From Caballeronia sp. dw_19 (GTDB taxonomy: Bacteria > Pseudomonadota > Gammaproteobacteria > Burkholderiales > Burkholderiaceae): 64,000 bases of DNA. Each line of letters starts with the position of its first letter. The first letter of the stretch is position 1. The DNA lies in contig NZ_JAAVUQ010000016.1 in the NCBI RefSeq assembly GCF_018449515.1, positions 1 through 64,000 of the forward strand, in the 5' to 3' direction. Shown here piece after piece: positions 51,886 through 62,559 of this stretch. Below the pieces are notes generated by a model. The model ran no database searches. It worked only from the letters and a program-made list of their open reading frames with translations, and was not told the DNA's origin. Position numbers and translations under genes: made by a program.

Positions 51886-53244
51886 ATGGAAGCTAAACCG
51901 GTTCATTTTGCCCGGCTGCAGCAAGAAGAGTCAGCAGGTTATGACCGCAGCACGATCGACTATATCCATACGGCGGCACAGCGCGGCCTGTACGAAATTC
52001 GTGGCCTTGGCGCCAAGCGCCGGGTGCCGCATTTCGACGACCTGCTGTTTCTCGGCGCATCGCTTTCGCGTTATCCGCTTGAGGGCTATCGCGAGAAATG
52101 CGTGACAAGGACCGTGCTCGGTACACGCTTCGCGAAGAAGCCCATCGTGCTGGATATCCCGATCACGATTGCAGGAATGAGTTTCGGCGCGCTTTCGGCG
52201 AACGTGAAAGAAGCGCTCGGGCAAGCCGCGACCGCAGCAGGAACTTCGACCACGACCGGCGATGGCGGCATGACGCAGGAAGAGCGCCGCTCGTCCAAGA
52301 CGCTGGTTTATCAGTGCCTGCCGTCGCGCTATGGTTGGAATCCCGACGACGTGCGCCGCGCCGATGCAATAGAAGTGGTAATCGGGCAGGGTGCGAAGCC
52401 GGGCGGCGGCGGCATGTTGCTTGGGCAGAAGGTCAACCCGCGCGTGGCTGCCATGCGCACGCTCCCTGCGGGTATCGACCAGCGTTCGGCGAGCCGTCAT
52501 CCCGACTGGACCGGTCCCGACGACCTCTTGATCAAGATCCAGGAACTGCGCGAGATCACGGATTGGGAAAAGCCAATCTACGTGAAGGTGGGTGCCACGC
52601 GCACCTTCAACGACGTGAAGCTTGCCGTCCATGCCGGCGCCGATGTGGTCGTGGTCGATGGCATGCAGGGCGGCACGGCCGCGACCCAGACATGTTTTAT
52701 CGAGAACGTCGGCATTCCGACGCTGGCGGCTGTCCGTCAGGCGGTGGACGCGCTTGAGGACCTGAACATGAAGGGGCAAGTGCAGTTGATCGTGTCGGGC
52801 GGGATTCGCACCGGTGCGGACATTGCGAAGGCCCTGGCGATGGGTGCGGATGCCGTGGCGATCGGGCAAGGCATGTTGATGGCGCTAGGTTGCAACAGCG
52901 ATACGTATTTCCAGCATGGCGGTCTGCATTCGGCCGCGGCGGATTATGCGGCGCTGGGTACATCGGCGGGTTTTTGCCATCATTGTCATACCGGCAAATG
53001 CCCGGTCGGTGTCACGACCCAGGATGCGTTGCTTGAACAGCGCGTGCAGCCGGAAGAAGGCTCGCGCCGGGTACGCAATTACCTGAAGACGCTGAACATG
53101 GAACTGACGACGATCGCACGGGCTTGCGGCAAGCAGAATGTCCATCATCTGGAACCTGAGGATCTGGTGGCGCTGACGGTCGAAGCCGCGGCCATGGCGC
53201 GGGTGCCGTTAGCCGGTACGTCGTGGATTCCGGGGTTGACCTAA
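51886..53244 (+). CDS. glxD: FMN-binding glutamate-synthase-like subunit (GlxD/MgsC-like)
   Basis: A 452-residue TIM-barrel FMN enzyme equivalent to the central synthase domain of glutamate synthase. It shows ITIAGMSFGALSANVKEAL near residue 90, TTTGDGGMTQEERR near 120, VVDGMQGGTAATQT (FMN phosphate region) near 260 and the iron-sulfur Cys cluster FCHHCHTGKCPVG near 365. As in MgsC it would carry out the reductive transfer of an amine to 2-oxoglutarate, giving an N-substituted glutamate or glutamate. The electron donor is not encoded nearby. Last gene of the operon; its stop lies nine bases from the converging LysR gene. Confidence 0.94.
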   Translation: MEAKPVHFARLQQEESAGYDRSTIDYIHTAAQRGLYEIRGLGAKRRVPHFDDLLFLGASLSRYPLEGYREKCVTRTVLGTRFAKKPIVLDIPITIAGMSFGALSANVKEALGQAATAAGTSTTTGDGGMTQEERRSSKTLVYQCLPSRYGWNPDDVRRADAIEVVIGQGAKPGGGGMLLGQKVNPRVAAMRTLPAGIDQRSASRHPDWTGPDDLLIKIQELREITDWEKPIYVKVGATRTFNDVKLAVHAGADVVVVDGMQGGTAATQTCFIENVGIPTLAAVRQAVDALEDLNMKGQVQLIVSGGIRTGADIAKALAMGADAVAIGQGMLMALGCNSDTYFQHGGLHSAAADYAALGTSAGFCHHCHTGKCPVGVTTQDALLEQRVQPEEGSRRVRNYLKTLNMELTTIARACGKQNVHHLEPEDLVALTVEAAAMARVPLAGTSWIPGLT

Positions 53245-53252
53245 ATAAAAAA

Positions 53253-54158
53253 TCAGTCGAGGCACGAAGGATCTTGAATAGCCGTTATCAGCAGTTCAAG
53301 AAACGCGGCCACAGCCTTGGGTAGCGTACGCCCGGCCATGGTCTGAACCTGAAGTGTCCGCTGATGCAACTCCGGGTTGCTGATAGGCACAGCCGCCAGA
53401 TTGTCCGGCTTGAGGCGGCTGCGAACCGTCAGGTACCCGACCAGCGTGACCGCCTTCGTCTGCTGCACGAAGGTCTGCAGTGCGCTGCCATAGTTACTCA
53501 CGAACACGGGCTCGAAGGTCAGGCCTTCAAGGCTGCAGGCGATATCGAATAATTGTCTGACGGTTACGCCCTCGTCATAGATCGCTAGCGGCCACAGTTT
53601 CAGGTCGGCAAGCGAGACGGATTGCCGTTGCGCCAACGGATGGTCTTGTGCGACCAGCGCAAAGATCGGCGCGCGCTGCGCGTAATGCACGTTGACGTCC
53701 TTTTCCGGTGCGACGCTGAAACACACGGCAATGTCGGCGGTGCCGTCACGCACTCGCTGCGTGGCTTGTGTCGGCGCGTCCACATCGAGTTGAAAATGCG
53801 CCGCCGGCCAGGTCTTCAGGAAGTGCACGAACACCTGCGGCAGGAAATCCCGGGCAACCCCTTCGGAACTCGATACACGGATCGTGGCGCGATGATCCGT
53901 CGTCAGGCCGCGAATCTCCTCGGTCACGCGATCCTGCTCCATCAGGCTGCGATGCGCATGCGCGGCCAGGAGGCGTCCCGCTTCACTCAGCACCATGCCT
54001 CGCGGCCGCCGCTCGAACAACGGCACGCCCATCTCGTCCTCCAGCTTTGCAATCTGCCGGCTAAGTGCCGATACGGCGACGAACAGCCGCTCGGACGCTC
54101 GGCTTAGCGACCCGCTTCGGGCGACCTCAAGGAAATAACGTAGCGCAGTGGTTTGCAT
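53253..54158 (-). CDS. LysR-family regulator
   Basis: A 301-residue LysR-type factor: winged helix at residues about 3-62 (YFLEVARSGSLSRASERLFVAVSALSRQIAKLEDEMG) and an effector-binding domain with TIRVSSSEGVARDFLPQVFVHFLK. It diverges from the M20 peptidase gene, so it most likely controls the peptidase/MFS/serine-hydrolase unit. In the 152-base gap ATATT (54208-54212) and AATAT (54226-54230) form a weak dyad. It converges on glxD with a nine-base gap. ATG 54158 was chosen because the HTH begins at once; the frame is open to 54278. Confidence 0.9.
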   Translation of the reverse strand: MQTTALRYFLEVARSGSLSRASERLFVAVSALSRQIAKLEDEMGVPLFERRPRGMVLSEAGRLLAAHAHRSLMEQDRVTEEIRGLTTDHRATIRVSSSEGVARDFLPQVFVHFLKTWPAAHFQLDVDAPTQATQRVRDGTADIAVCFSVAPEKDVNVHYAQRAPIFALVAQDHPLAQRQSVSLADLKLWPLAIYDEGVTVRQLFDIACSLEGLTFEPVFVSNYGSALQTFVQQTKAVTLVGYLTVRSRLKPDNLAAVPISNPELHQRTLQVQTMAGRTLPKAVAAFLELLITAIQDPSCLD

Positions 54159-54310
54159 GACGCATGCCTCGTGGGAGCTTTGCCTTTTCGGCAACGGAAT
54201 CTGCCAAATATTGTCATTGTCCATAAATATCGGCGGTATCAAGATCGCGTCATCGATTTCCCGGATTAGAAGACCCAACGCCTTTGGCGTGCTTCATCGG
54301 AGATAAAGAA

Positions 54311-55717
54311 GTGACACGCGAGTCCGCTATTCAAGCTGCAGCCGATCTCTACGATTCCGGCATTTTTCTCGAAGACTTGCGTCGCCGCGTGGCGATGCGC
54401 ACCGAAAGCCAGGAGCCGGAAAGCGGCCCGTTGCTAAGTGCGTATCTCGACGAAGAGATCGCGCCAGCGCTGGCCGAACTCGGTTTCACGTCCCGGTTGG
54501 TCGACAATCCCGCGAAGGGCGCGGGGCCGTTCCTGATTGCTCATCGTCACGAAAGCGATGACTTGCCGACGATCCTGACCTATGGGCATGGCGACGTGGT
54601 ACGGGGCTACGACGCGCAATGGCGCGATGGCATGTCGCCGTGGCAAGTCACTGTCGCCGGCGATCACTGGTACGGCCGCGGCACCGCCGACAACAAAGGC
54701 CAGCACAGCATCAACCTGGCCGCGCTCAAGGCCGTGCTGGACGCACGGGACGGGCGGCTCGGCTTCAACGTGAAGCTGTTGGTTGAAACCGGTGAAGAGG
54801 TGGGCTCGCCCGGCCTGCATGCCGTGTGCGAGCTGCTTCGCGACGAATTGAGCGCCGACGTATTGATTGCCTCCGATGGCCCGCGTCTGGGCGCCGCGCA
54901 CCCGACGATCTTCCTCGGTTCACGCGGCTTGGTGAATTTCAAGCTTGATGTGAACCTGCGCGAAGGTGGCCATCATTCGGGCAACTGGGGTGGTTTGTTG
55001 CGCAATCCCGGCGTGGTGCTGGCCAGCGCGATTGCGTCGATGGTCGATGCCAACGGGCGCATCCTCGTTGAAGGTCTCAGACCGCCGGAGGTGCCGCAAG
55101 CGGTGCGGCGCGCGCTGGAGGGCATTACCGTCGGCGGCAATCCGGGCGAGCCGGAAGTCGACACAGGTTACGGCGAACCCGGCCTCACGCCGGCTGAACG
55201 CGTATTCGGCTGGAACAACATGGAGGTGCTGGCGTTCCGGACCGGCAATCCCGAGAAGCCGGTCAATGCAATCCCGCCGCACGCGTTCGCGTACATGCAG
55301 ATCCGCTTCGTGGTCGGAACGGACTGGAAAAACCTCGAGCAGATCGTGCGTCGCCATCTGGATGAACGGGGCTTCGAGAGGGTCAGCATCGAGGTGGATC
55401 GGGGCTCGCCCGCCACGCGCGTGGACCCCGACAACGCCTGGGTGAAATGGGCCGAGCGCTCGCTCAAGCAGACCACGGGGCGGGCACCCGTGCTCCTGCC
55501 AAACGTGGGCGGCACGCTGCCCAACGACGCTTTCGCGGAGGTCCTCGGCATGCCCACGCTATGGGTGCCGCATTCGTATCCTGGCTGCTCGCAGCATGCA
55601 CCCGACGAGCATTTGCTTGGTCCGGTCGTGCGTGAGGGGTTGTGCATCATGGCGGGTCTGTTCTGGGATCTGGGTGAACCTGACCACGCCGCCTTTGTGC
55701 CGAGGTCTGCCCGATGA
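54311..55717 (+). CDS. M20-family metallopeptidase/amidohydrolase
   Basis: A 468-residue di-zinc hydrolase of the M20 family (ArgE/DapE/CPG2 fold), probably cytosolic. Metal and catalytic motifs: TYGHGDVV (first His ligand) near residue 95, WYGRGTADNKG (bridging Asp) near 120, ETGEEVGSPG (catalytic Glu) near 160, VLIASDGP (Asp ligand) near 190, and SYPGCSQHAPDEH (last His) near 430. The lid domain (about 215-330) is of the usual dimerisation type. GTG 54311 with GGAGA upstream was chosen over TTG 54284. Its start codon for the transporter overlaps its own stop, so the products should act together. The acyl- or peptidyl-amino-acid substrate is unknown. Confidence 0.88.
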   Translation: MTRESAIQAAADLYDSGIFLEDLRRRVAMRTESQEPESGPLLSAYLDEEIAPALAELGFTSRLVDNPAKGAGPFLIAHRHESDDLPTILTYGHGDVVRGYDAQWRDGMSPWQVTVAGDHWYGRGTADNKGQHSINLAALKAVLDARDGRLGFNVKLLVETGEEVGSPGLHAVCELLRDELSADVLIASDGPRLGAAHPTIFLGSRGLVNFKLDVNLREGGHHSGNWGGLLRNPGVVLASAIASMVDANGRILVEGLRPPEVPQAVRRALEGITVGGNPGEPEVDTGYGEPGLTPAERVFGWNNMEVLAFRTGNPEKPVNAIPPHAFAYMQIRFVVGTDWKNLEQIVRRHLDERGFERVSIEVDRGSPATRVDPDNAWVKWAERSLKQTTGRAPVLLPNVGGTLPNDAFAEVLGMPTLWVPHSYPGCSQHAPDEHLLGPVVREGLCIMAGLFWDLGEPDHAAFVPRSAR

Positions 55718-56997
55718 GCACCGACGCCACCACCGTCTTGCCTGAAGCACGAAGACACGCCAGCATCTACAAGCTGATTGCCGCAACATCCATAGGCAAT
55801 GCGCTCGAGTTCTACGATCTCGTGGTCTATGGTTATTTCGCGTCGACGTTATCGAAACTGTTCTTTCCGACCACCGATAAAACGGTGTCGTTGTTGCTGA
55901 CGCTCGGTACTTTTGCTCTCTCGTATCTTGCGCGGCCGGTGGGTGCATTCGTGCTGGGGTCGTACAGCGACCGCAAGGGCCGCAAGGCGTCGTTGACACT
56001 CTCCATCGCCATGATGACGCTCGGGACCGGCATGGTCGCGCTGATGCCCGGCTACGCGGCCATTGGCGTGCTGGCGCCCATCGGCATCTTTGCATCGCGG
56101 CTCTTGCAGGGATTCTCGGCGGGCGGTGAGTTCGGCAGTTCCACGGCTTTCCTCACCGAGCATGCGCCCGCGCGCAGCGGCTTCATGGCGAGTTGGCAGT
56201 TCGCGAGCCAGGGCGCGAGCGTACTGGTTGCATCGGCGTTCGGCGCGGTGCTGACGAGCACGCTTACGCCGGCGCAACTCGAAGGCTGGGGCTGGCGCAT
56301 CCCGTTCCTGTTCGGCCTCTTGATCGGGCCGGTGGGTTGGTATATCCGCCGGCATGTCGATGAAACCCCCGCGTTCGAACGCACCGAACGGTCCGCTTCG
56401 CCCATTCGCGAAGTGATGGCGACGCAGAAGGAACGAGTGCTGGTGTGCATCGGTTCGCTGGTGCTGACGACTACGGCAAACTATATGCTGCTCTACATGC
56501 CGACGTATGCGAGCAGGCAGTTGGGGCTTGCACCGTCGTATGGATTTATCGCGACGCTGGCGGCGGGTTTTATCGTCATGGTGCTGACGCCGATGGTCGG
56601 CCATTGGTCCGACAAAGTGGGGCGCACCCGCATCATGCTTGGCGCAGGATCGGCGTTTTTCGTGACCATCTACCCGGCGTTCATGTTCATGAACGCGCAT
56701 CCCTCGCTGCTTACGTTACTGGCCGCGGTTGTTTGGGTCGCGGTACTCAAGGCCATCTATTTCGCGCCCATTCCCGCGTTGATGTCGGACCTGTTTCCCG
56801 TCCGTACGCGGACTACCGGCATGGCGGTGGGCTATAACGTGGGCACCACGGTGTTCGGCGGTTTCACGCCGCTTGCGGTGGCTTCGCTGATCGCGGTCAC
56901 GGGCAATAATCTGGCGCCCGGCCTTTATCTGATGCTCGCGGCCATCATCAGTCTCTTCACGCTGCTGTGGGCGCGAACGCGCCTGAAAGTGCATTAA
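55714..56997 (+). CDS. MHS-family MFS transporter
   Basis: A 427-residue inner-membrane symporter with twelve predicted helices of the metabolite:H+ symporter family (citrate, dicarboxylate, proline betaine and related substrates). The family signature SIGNALEFYDLVVYGYFA is in helix 1, and GSYSDRKGRKASLTLSIAMM (motif A) follows helix 2. It overlaps the peptidase gene by four bases, so it very likely imports the peptidase substrate, perhaps an N-acylated or gamma-glutamylated amino acid. The serine hydrolase gene follows after about 20 bases. Confidence 0.88.
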   Translation: MSTDATTVLPEARRHASIYKLIAATSIGNALEFYDLVVYGYFASTLSKLFFPTTDKTVSLLLTLGTFALSYLARPVGAFVLGSYSDRKGRKASLTLSIAMMTLGTGMVALMPGYAAIGVLAPIGIFASRLLQGFSAGGEFGSSTAFLTEHAPARSGFMASWQFASQGASVLVASAFGAVLTSTLTPAQLEGWGWRIPFLFGLLIGPVGWYIRRHVDETPAFERTERSASPIREVMATQKERVLVCIGSLVLTTTANYMLLYMPTYASRQLGLAPSYGFIATLAAGFIVMVLTPMVGHWSDKVGRTRIMLGAGSAFFVTIYPAFMFMNAHPSLLTLLAAVVWVAVLKAIYFAPIPALMSDLFPVRTRTTGMAVGYNVGTTVFGGFTPLAVASLIAVTGNNLAPGLYLMLAAIISLFTLLWARTRLKVH

Positions 56998-57019
56998 ACC
57001 GTTGGATGAACTACTGGAC

Positions 57020-58084
57020 ATGACCGACATGAAGGATTTGCAGCAAGCCGTACAGTTCTCGATAGATCATGAAAGCCTCTGGGACCGCAATGTGGATGGC
57101 GCCTGGGGCGTGCATGTGAACGACCCGCCGCCGTGGAACCGGCTGCTGGGTCCCGTGCACGATCGCGGTCCGGTTTCCGGTGCGATTTCCATCGATGGCA
57201 AAGTGCTCACAACTTGGGGCGAACCTGATCGCGCCGACCTGACGTTCAGCATCGCCAAGACTTATCTGGCCTTGCTGGCCGGCGTGGCGTTTGATCGCGG
57301 CTTGCTGCCGGATGTGAGCGAGCCGGTGCATAGACGCGTACCGGGTATCGGTTTCGATGATGAGCACAATGCCCGCATTACGTGGGCGCATCTGCTTCAG
57401 CAGACGAGTGAATGGCGAGGCGAGTATTTTGGACTGACGGATCAGGCGGACCATTTTCGCGCGGTCACGTTCGGACGCGCGCCCGATGGCAAGAAGGGCG
57501 ACCTGCGGCAGGTGCAGGCACCTGGAACGTACTGGGAATACAACGACGTCCGCATCAACCAGTTCTCACTGGCGCTGCTGCATTTGTTCGGACGGCCGTT
57601 GCCCGAGGTGTTCCGCGAGACGATCATGCGGCCGCTTGGCGCGAGTGAAGACTGGCAATGGGTGGGATATGACAATGCCTGGATTGAACTCAACGGGCGG
57701 CGCATGCAGTCGGTTCCGGGTGGCACGCACTGGGGCGGCGGGCTATCGATCAGCGCGAATGATCAGCTCAAGGTGGCGCGTCTTTTTGTCGATGACGGGA
57801 TAGTCGATGGGCACCGGATCATCTCGAGTGAATGGCTCGCGCGCATGAAAACGCCTTGTGCGCTTGCGCCGTACTACGGTTATCTGGTCTGGCTCAATCA
57901 CGAACGCCGCGTGTTTCCGAGCGTGCCGGCGTCGAGCTACTTCGCAATTGGCGCGGGTAGTTCGTTTACGTGGATTGAACCGGAGCGAAAGATGGCGGTG
58001 GTGGTCCGCTGGCTGAATTCCGCTCACGCCGATGAGTTTTTCGGGCTAGTGTTGAAAGCGGTGGATGGGGTAGTGGGACGGTGA
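57020..58084 (+). CDS. Serine hydrolase of the beta-lactamase/DD-peptidase (class C-like) family
   Basis: A 354-residue protein with the SxxK motif SIAK near residue 80, a YND motif (probable YxN element: TYWEYNDVRINQFS) near 175, and a C-terminal segment around AIGAGSSFTW where a KTG-like element would be expected. This fits esterases, amidases and lactamases of the class C type. No signal peptide is evident, so a cytosolic esterase or amidase is more likely than a cell-wall enzyme. It ends the peptidase/transporter operon and could remove a second protecting group from the imported compound. The start is uncertain: TTG 57002, ATG 57020 or ATG 57029; 57020 is a compromise. Confidence 0.82.
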   Translation: MTDMKDLQQAVQFSIDHESLWDRNVDGAWGVHVNDPPPWNRLLGPVHDRGPVSGAISIDGKVLTTWGEPDRADLTFSIAKTYLALLAGVAFDRGLLPDVSEPVHRRVPGIGFDDEHNARITWAHLLQQTSEWRGEYFGLTDQADHFRAVTFGRAPDGKKGDLRQVQAPGTYWEYNDVRINQFSLALLHLFGRPLPEVFRETIMRPLGASEDWQWVGYDNAWIELNGRRMQSVPGGTHWGGGLSISANDQLKVARLFVDDGIVDGHRIISSEWLARMKTPCALAPYYGYLVWLNHERRVFPSVPASSYFAIGAGSSFTWIEPERKMAVVVRWLNSAHADEFFGLVLKAVDGVVGR

Positions 58085-58176
58085 GCGCGAGAGGTGAGTG
58101 AGCCACGGGCGAACGTGGCGACGCGGTCCGGCTCGCCGTGCTCACTTAATAACTGGACCTGCCGGGGGGGTATAAC

Positions 58177-59856
<1,680 letters not shown>

Positions 59857-60120
59857 AAGGAGCTACTTCGAAGAGGATACGCATGATAGCCGACCGGACG
59901 TACAGGGCTGTCTCTTTTCTGGCCGCACGAGTGAAGAGCCGCTTGCGCTTTGCGGCGGCCACCGGCCACAAAGCGAGGCGGGTACTGGCGCACCGGGCAT
60001 TCCGGCTGCGGGGCCAGCGAACAGACGGTGCGTGACGGCTGCTGGCCGAACCCGGTCTGCCCCTGATTGAGCGGAGTCGGTCGCCGTTCATCGGCCGCAC
60101 AGTTTGCGATTCAATCGGCG

Positions 60121-61608
60121 TCAGACGTTGATAAGGGAAACACCCGCACGTTCGAGAATATGTTGATTGCGCGTCGACAGGTTCGCGAATCGCAAACGCC
60201 TTCCTGCCTTTTGATAGCGGTCCTTCAGCGTTTCGAAAGCAACTACCGCAGAGTGGTCAGCCACGTGCAAATGCTGGCAATCAACTATGACTTCTTCCGC
60301 ATCGGTTTGAGGATGGAAAAGGTCCTGGAAATTTGCGGTAGATGCGAAGAACAATGTGCCGTGCAAGACATATGTCCGCGCACCATCATTGCTGTTTTTC
60401 AGCTCGGCGCGTATTTCGCGTGCATGCTGCCAGGCGAAGTTCAACGCGGCTATGACGATCCCGCACAATACGGCAATTGCCAGATCGGTGAAAACGGTAA
60501 TGACCGTCACGGCGATGATCACGAGCGCATCGTTGCGGGGAACCTTACCCAGCACCCGAAGCGATCCCCATGCAAAGGTCTGTTGTGCGACAACGAACAT
60601 CACCCCGACCAGTGCGGCCAAGGGGATCCGTTCGATGAGCGGAGATAAGAAGAGAATGAACAGAAGGATCATGATGCCGCTCGTCGCTCCTGACAGGCGG
60701 CTGCGTCCTCCCGAACTCAGGTTAATCATGGTTTGACCGATCATCGCGCAACCGCCCATGCCGCCGAACAGGCCCGAAACGACATTTGAAACGCCGAGTG
60801 CGAGGCACTCGCGATTTGGCCGCCCACTGGTCTCGGTGATCTCATCGGTGAGATTGAAAGTGAGCAGCGTTTCCAGCAAACCCACTATCGCCATGAGCAG
60901 CGCGTAGGGAAAGACAATCCGGAAAGTCTCGAAGTCGACCGGTATTTGCGGCAGATGAAAGCTCGGGACGGCGCCTGCAATATGGGCCATGTCGCCTAAT
61001 GCTCGCGTGGGCAAATGCATGATCTGACTGAGCAACCCGACGCTTACGATGGCGACCAGAGCCGGCGGTACGGCCCTGGTGATTCGGGGTAGGAGATAGA
61101 CGATCAACATCGTCAGTGCAACCAATGCACACATGACCACCAACGATGTCCCTTGCAGCCATACCTGACCTTGAGGAGTCGCGCGCTTGAAATGTTCCAG
61201 TTGCGCCATGGCGATGATAATGGCCAAGCCGTTCACAAATCCGATCATCACCGGATGCGGCACCATTCGAATCAGCTTGCCCAGACGCAATAGCCCGAAA
61301 AGCATCATCAGCGCGCCGCTCAGGACGACGGTGGCTAGGAGGTATTGGACGCCGTGCTCTACGACAAGCGCGACGATAACGACAGCCATCGAGCCAGCGG
61401 CGCCCGAGATCATTCCAGGCCGGCCACCAAAGATGGCGGTCAGTGTACAAATGATGAAAGCGCCGTAAAGCCCCATAAGAGGATTCACTTGCGCGACCAA
61501 CGCAAAGGCAATGCATTCGGGGACGAGGGCAAACGACGAGGTGAGGCCCGCAAGCACGTTACCCGGGAGGTTCGATGTCCACTGCGCTCGGAGTGATTGA
61601 ATCTTCAT
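60121..61608 (-). CDS. SulP-family inorganic anion transporter with STAS domain
   Basis: A 495-residue inner-membrane transporter of the SulP/SLC26 type, for sulfate, bicarbonate or similar anions. It has about twelve helices (motifs LTSSFALVPECIAFALVAQVNPLMGLYGAF, GAAGSMAVVIVALV and GFVNGLAIIIAMAQ near the N-terminal half) and a C-terminal STAS domain from about residue 420 (VLHGTLFFASTANFQDLF, VIVDCQHLHVADHSAVVAF), which regulates transport. ATG 61608 was preferred to the TTG just before it. No sulfate-assimilation or carbonic anhydrase gene adjoins, so the ion cannot be named. Confidence 0.92.
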   Translation of the reverse strand: MKIQSLRAQWTSNLPGNVLAGLTSSFALVPECIAFALVAQVNPLMGLYGAFIICTLTAIFGGRPGMISGAAGSMAVVIVALVVEHGVQYLLATVVLSGALMMLFGLLRLGKLIRMVPHPVMIGFVNGLAIIIAMAQLEHFKRATPQGQVWLQGTSLVVMCALVALTMLIVYLLPRITRAVPPALVAIVSVGLLSQIMHLPTRALGDMAHIAGAVPSFHLPQIPVDFETFRIVFPYALLMAIVGLLETLLTFNLTDEITETSGRPNRECLALGVSNVVSGLFGGMGGCAMIGQTMINLSSGGRSRLSGATSGIMILLFILFLSPLIERIPLAALVGVMFVVAQQTFAWGSLRVLGKVPRNDALVIIAVTVITVFTDLAIAVLCGIVIAALNFAWQHAREIRAELKNSNDGARTYVLHGTLFFASTANFQDLFHPQTDAEEVIVDCQHLHVADHSAVVAFETLKDRYQKAGRRLRFANLSTRNQHILERAGVSLINV

Positions 61609-61997
61609 CAATTGTGTTCGCAGTCAGATAAAAAATACACTGCGCCTGTGAACGGCGCGAAGTGCTGAATGTGGCGCTGGAAGCCCTCGGGCTCAAAGTG
61701 CGACAAGATGACAGCGCCACGCTTCAAAGGCGTAGCGTCGATAAAAGTCGAAAGATAAAGCGTGTTGTTCGAATATCGAACAAGCGAGCGCACCTGTGCC
61801 CGGGAACCCCCAAGTGGAAAGCCGTTATGAACGGTCAGGAGGTTCTCGGAAAGCTACATGGGTACGTTTTATGAAATGAAGTCGATGTAGACCCGTATGG
61901 GCGAATTCTCGCGCGGACCATCCAATAAGTTTACCGTAGTCCACGCGATCGCGTGAATGTCATCGAAAATGTGGATGGACTCCGAGTCTGCATGTCC
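61609..61997. other. Intergenic region without supported gene
   Basis: About 390 bases upstream of the transporter start with an open frame at 61662-61874 that has no ribosome site or familiar motif. The transporter promoter should be here. Confidence 0.4.
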
Positions 61998-62182
61998 GTT
62001 AGCGACAGCGACGTCGCCCGAAGGCATCGCGTTTGCGAAGTCGAATCCGACGTTACGCGATGCCGTGCCTGGCACTGAATAAATTCATCGCGAACGGGAC
62101 CTATGCGGCGATTGTCGCCAAATGGGATCTGCAATCGAGCGCGGTCAGGCAGGTGACGCTGAACGCAGTCCCGGCACGGTGA
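61998..62182 (+). pseudogene. C-terminal remnant of a family 3 amino-acid-binding protein (frameshifted)
   Basis: Translation in one frame gives PEGIAFAKSNPTLRDAV and in the next frame ALNKFIANGTYAAIVAKWDL, which together are the typical C-terminal end of polar-amino-acid ABC binding proteins (SBP_bac_3). A frameshift lies at about 62067-62072, and the signal peptide and first lobe are missing. It ends at 62182 with TGA, directly against the stop codon of the DUF1330 gene on the other strand. No transporter genes remain. Confidence 0.72.
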
Positions 62183-62470
62183 TCACATGCCTTCGACCAG
62201 GATGCATCGATAATCCGAACCCACGAACCGGTGCATCGACGCATCCTGGTACACCGGGTCCTGGTACCACGCGCGGGCGGCATCGAATGAGGGGAATTCG
62301 AGGATCAAAACGCCTTCCGCGTCTGGACCTTCGAGCACTTCATGACGGCCGTTGTAAGCGCGAAACGTCACGGGATGATTCGCGAAGACGGCTTGCGCTT
62401 TTTCTTTGTAACGCACCAACTGATCGGCGTCGCGTGTTTTCTCGCGGATGAAAATGACGTAGGCGGGCAT
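62183..62470 (-). CDS. DUF1330 domain protein
   Basis: A 95-residue alpha/beta ferredoxin-like small protein of the DUF1330 family, function unknown. Family motifs: MPAYVIFIREKTRDADQLVRY at the start, VLEGPDAEGVLILEFPSFDAARAWYQDPVYQ in the middle and a C-terminal short strand. It is divergent from the WYL regulator gene with the palindromic element between them, so it is likely the regulator's target. The stop codon directly adjoins the decayed binding-protein gene. Confidence 0.9.
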   Translation of the reverse strand: MPAYVIFIREKTRDADQLVRYKEKAQAVFANHPVTFRAYNGRHEVLEGPDAEGVLILEFPSFDAARAWYQDPVYQDASMHRFVGSDYRCILVEGM

Positions 62471-62531
62471 AGGGTCCCAGGGGAAATCGTTGGCGGCGCG
62501 GGATGGCCGGGTGAAGTCATGGTACGTTTAG

Positions 62532-62554
62532 CTCCTGTCAGATACTGTCAGGAG
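62532..62554. promoter_or_regulatory. Near-perfect dyad between DUF1330 and WYL regulator genes
   Basis: CTCCTGTCAG-ATA-CTGTCAGGAG is a 10+10 dyad with a single mismatch and includes two direct CTGTCAG copies ten bases apart. It ends six bases before the regulator's GTG start and includes its ribosome site, so bound protein would block translation or transcription of the regulator gene. Confidence 0.6.
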
Positions 62555-62559
62555 ACAGG

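Noticed and set aside
42442..53244. Canonical N-methylglutamate dehydrogenase (mgdABCD) or heterotetrameric sarcosine oxidase
   Set aside because: Looked for in the cluster, but no gamma, delta or tetrahydrofolate-binding subunit genes are present; only a single DAO-family flavoprotein.
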